From the NCBI GenBank assembly GCA_900553135.1, contig USCO01000128.1, positions 1-6,351 on the forward strand: a stretch of DNA of 6,351 nt. The letters run 5' to 3'. The notes below the pieces were generated by a model. The model made no database searches, was not told where the DNA came from, and saw only the letters and a list, made by a program, of their open reading frames with translations. This document shows positions 4,794-6,351 of this stretch, in pieces (within the stretch, counting starts at the first letter, position 1; each line of letters opens with the position of its first letter). This DNA comes from an uncultured Eubacteriales bacterium (GTDB taxonomy: Bacteria > Bacillota > Clostridia > Oscillospirales > Oscillospiraceae). Made by a program: the position numbers and the translations under genes.

Positions 4794-5446
4794 ACGGTTT
4801 CGACTGGCTGTTGGACCTGATGTTTCCACCAAAGTGCCCCTTTTGTGGAAAGATTTTGGAGAAACCCCGGGACCCGGCCTGTCCCCAGTGCCAGAAGCTG
4901 CTGCCCTGGCTCACGGGGGAACGGGCCCGGCGGGACGTGGATTTTACCGCCGGGTGCTGGTCGCCCCTAGCCTATCAGGACCGGGTGGTCCAGGGGGTGC
5001 GGCGGTACAAGTTTCCCGGCAACCCTGCCTACGCCCGCCCCTTGGGAATCCTGGTGGCCCAGTGCGTACAGGACAGCGGCGAGAAGGCGGACCTGGTGAC
5101 CTGGGCGCCCCTGAGCCGGCAGCGAAGGTGGAAGCGGGGCTTTGACCAGGGAGAAAAGCTGGCCCGGGTGGTAGCCGCCGAGCTGGGGCTGCCCGTCCGG
5201 GGAATGCTGCGGAAGGTCCGCCACACCCAGCCCCAATCCGGGCTGGAGGACCCCGCTGCCCGCCGGGCCAACGCCTTGGGAGCCTATGCCCCAGCGCCGG
5301 GCGTCCAGGGGAACGGACTGCGGATTTTACTGGTAGATGACGTGGTCACCAGCGGGGCTACCCTCAGCGAGTGCGCCCGGGTGCTGCTTGGGGCGGGCGC
5401 GGGGGAGGTCCTGTGTGCCACTCTGGCCCAGGCCAGGAAAAAATGA
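4790..5446 (+). CDS. comF: ComF-family amidophosphoribosyltransferase-like protein
   Basis: A 218-residue ComF-family protein. The N-terminus has a four-cysteine zinc-binding knuckle, C16-P-F-C19 and C31-P-Q-C34, after the usual hydrophobic LLDLMFPP lead. The phosphoribosyltransferase-like domain includes VRRYKFPGN (70-78), PLSRQRRWKRGFDQGEKLA (107-125) and the PRPP-binding loop ILLVDDVVTSGAT (179-191), all intact. In competent bacteria ComF is a cytosolic protein working with the ComFA helicase and DprA in handling incoming single-stranded DNA; its enzymatic reaction is not settled. The TTG at 4790 is chosen because GAGG (4779-4782) is 7 bases upstream, the frame overlaps the preceding stop, and family members carry the residues before the first ATG (4820), which would remove ten residues. 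comFA is not adjacent. No terminator is visible after it, so transcripts may run into mreB. Confidence 0.94.
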   Translation: MNGFDWLLDLMFPPKCPFCGKILEKPRDPACPQCQKLLPWLTGERARRDVDFTAGCWSPLAYQDRVVQGVRRYKFPGNPAYARPLGILVAQCVQDSGEKADLVTWAPLSRQRRWKRGFDQGEKLARVVAAELGLPVRGMLRKVRHTQPQSGLEDPAARRANALGAYAPAPGVQGNGLRILLVDDVVTSGATLSECARVLLGAGAGEVLCATLAQARKK

Positions 5447-5490
5447 ATCAAAAAAATGCTTAAACTTTCATAAATATGGTGAAATAATAG

Positions 5491-5519
5491 TTGAAATGGG
5501 TAGCTTCAGCGGCTATAAT
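5491..5519 (+). promoter_or_regulatory. Predicted sigma-A promoter for mreB
   Basis: -35 TTGAAA (5491-5496), a 17-base spacer and a perfect -10 TATAAT (5514-5519). The expected start, near 5526, leaves a leader of about 65 bases. It gives mreB its own expression independent of comF, whose end is 45 bases to the left. Confidence 0.8.
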
Positions 5520-5592
5520 GAAAAATGCATGAATTGGTTTACAGCCGGCGGGGGCATCCTGTCCGGGAATGAATGAGATAAGGTGGAACGCT

Positions 5593-6351
5593 ATGTTTAA
5601 TTTGTTTAGCAAGGACATCGGAATTGACCTTGGTACCGCCTCCGTCCTGGTTTATATTAAGGGCAAGGGCGTGGTCCTGCGCGAGCCCTCCGTGGTGGCT
5701 ATGGACAAGAATACCGGCAAGCTGCTGAAGGTGGGCACCGACGCCCAGGCTATGCTGGGCCGTACCCCCGGCAACATCGTTGCCATGCGTCCTCTGCGTG
5801 AGGGCGTCATCTCCGACTATGACATGACCGAGCGGATGCTGAAGGAGTTTATCCGGAAGGTGACCACCTTCTCCCTCTTCAAGCCCCGCCTGCTCATCTG
5901 TGTGCCCTCCGGCATCACCGAGGTGGAGGAGCGCGCCGTGGTGGATGCCGGCATCCAGGCTGGCGCCCGCCGGGCTTACCTCATTGAGGAGCCCGTGGCC
6001 GCCGCCATCGGCGCCGGCATCGACATCACCAAGCCCGACGGCCACATGGTAGTCGACATCGGCGGCGGTACCGCCGACATCGCCGTCATCTCCCTGGGCG
6101 GCGTGGTAGAGTCCGCTTCCATCAAGATCGCCGGCGACAAGTTCGACGAGGCTGTGGTGAAGTATATCCGCCGCAAGCACAACGTCCTCATCGGCGACCG
6201 CACCGCTGAGGAGCTGAAGATGACCATCGGCTGCGTGTTCCCCCGTCCCGAGGAGGTCACCATGGAGATCAAGGGCCGCTGCCTGATGACTGGCCTGCCC
6301 CGCGTGTTCTCCGTCTCCTCCAGCGAGATGATCGAGGCCTTCGAGGAGGTC
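5593..6351 (+). CDS. mreB: Rod shape-determining protein MreB/Mbl (5' part, cut by window edge)
   Basis: The first 253 residues of an actin-like MreB/Mbl protein, which forms membrane-bound filaments that guide the elongation peptidoglycan machinery. The family is about 335-345 residues, so roughly three quarters is present. Features are an amphipathic membrane-binding start (MFNLFS), phosphate loop 1 DLGTAS (12-17), PSGITEVEERAV (105-116), EEPVAAAIGAG (132-142), phosphate loop 2 DIGGGTADIAV (155-165), and GDKFDEAVVKYIRRKHN (181-197), followed by EELKMTIG (206-213). The ATG at 5593 is preceded by AAGGTGG (5580-5586) with 6 bases of spacing and by a good promoter. The segment after TIG reads CVFPRPEEVTMEIKGR (214-229), a little different from the common S-A-x-P form, but the frame is intact. 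MreB, Mbl and MreBH cannot be told apart here; mreC/mreD would lie to the right if this is the classical operon. Confidence 0.96.
   Translation, partial: MFNLFSKDIGIDLGTASVLVYIKGKGVVLREPSVVAMDKNTGKLLKVGTDAQAMLGRTPGNIVAMRPLREGVISDYDMTERMLKEFIRKVTTFSLFKPRLLICVPSGITEVEERAVVDAGIQAGARRAYLIEEPVAAAIGAGIDITKPDGHMVVDIGGGTADIAVISLGGVVESASIKIAGDKFDEAVVKYIRRKHNVLIGDRTAEELKMTIGCVFPRPEEVTMEIKGRCLMTGLPRVFSVSSSEMIEAFEEV

Noticed and set aside
5525..5576. Tiny leader peptides before mreB (ATG at 5525 and at 5529)
   Set aside because: Neither has a ribosome binding site, and there is no attenuator structure between them and mreB.
5539..6180. A 213-codon minus-strand frame opposite mreB
   Set aside because: It is a mirror of the conserved MreB codons, with no domain and no binding site.

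Overview
The window looks like chromosomal core DNA from a GC-rich member of the Clostridia, most like the Flavonifractor/Lawsonibacter/Oscillospiraceae group. That placement is an inference from strong GGAGG-type ribosome binding sites, the GC-rich codon choice, the Firmicutes-type CoA genes (type III pantothenate kinase, ECF transporter) and the short GTAGGGG...CCCCTAC interspersed repeat. No phage, plasmid, transposase or CRISPR genes are visible.

Layout: (1) Positions 24-1065 hold an overlapping lrgA/cidA-lrgB/cidB pair on the + strand, closed by a perfect hairpin terminator. (2) Positions 1103-1331 are non-coding and hold a degenerate palindromic repeat and other small hairpins. (3) Positions 1332-2528 hold coaBC on the - strand. 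(4) Positions 2529-2752 are a divergent control region with one good promoter for each direction, a cluster of TTGCA repeats and a hairpin-rich leader. (5) Positions 2753-3394 (ECF S component, probably the pantothenate type PanT) and 3430-4200 (coaX) form a + strand operon ending in a strong, potentially bidirectional terminator. (6) Positions 4254-4607 carry no convincing gene: a GC-rich chain of hairpins (about 4265-4514), then an AT-rich stretch with a -10-like box and a repeat cluster. (7) Positions 4608-5446 hold a small ribbon-helix-helix-like gene translationally joined to comF. (8) A strong promoter at 5491-5519 leads to mreB, which runs off the right edge.

The most coherent biology is a CoA-biosynthesis island: pantothenate uptake (PanT-like), its phosphorylation (CoaX), then cysteine addition and decarboxylation (CoaBC), arranged divergently around one shared control region. 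The LrgAB pair and MreB act at the cell envelope. ComF is linked to DNA uptake in competent bacteria, but here it sits with a small putative DNA-binding protein rather than with comFA.

I did not find a clearly new multi-gene system. The items most worth checking are the GC-rich structured intergenic region, the structured leader and repeats between coaBC and panT, and the phased repeat in front of the RHH-comF pair.
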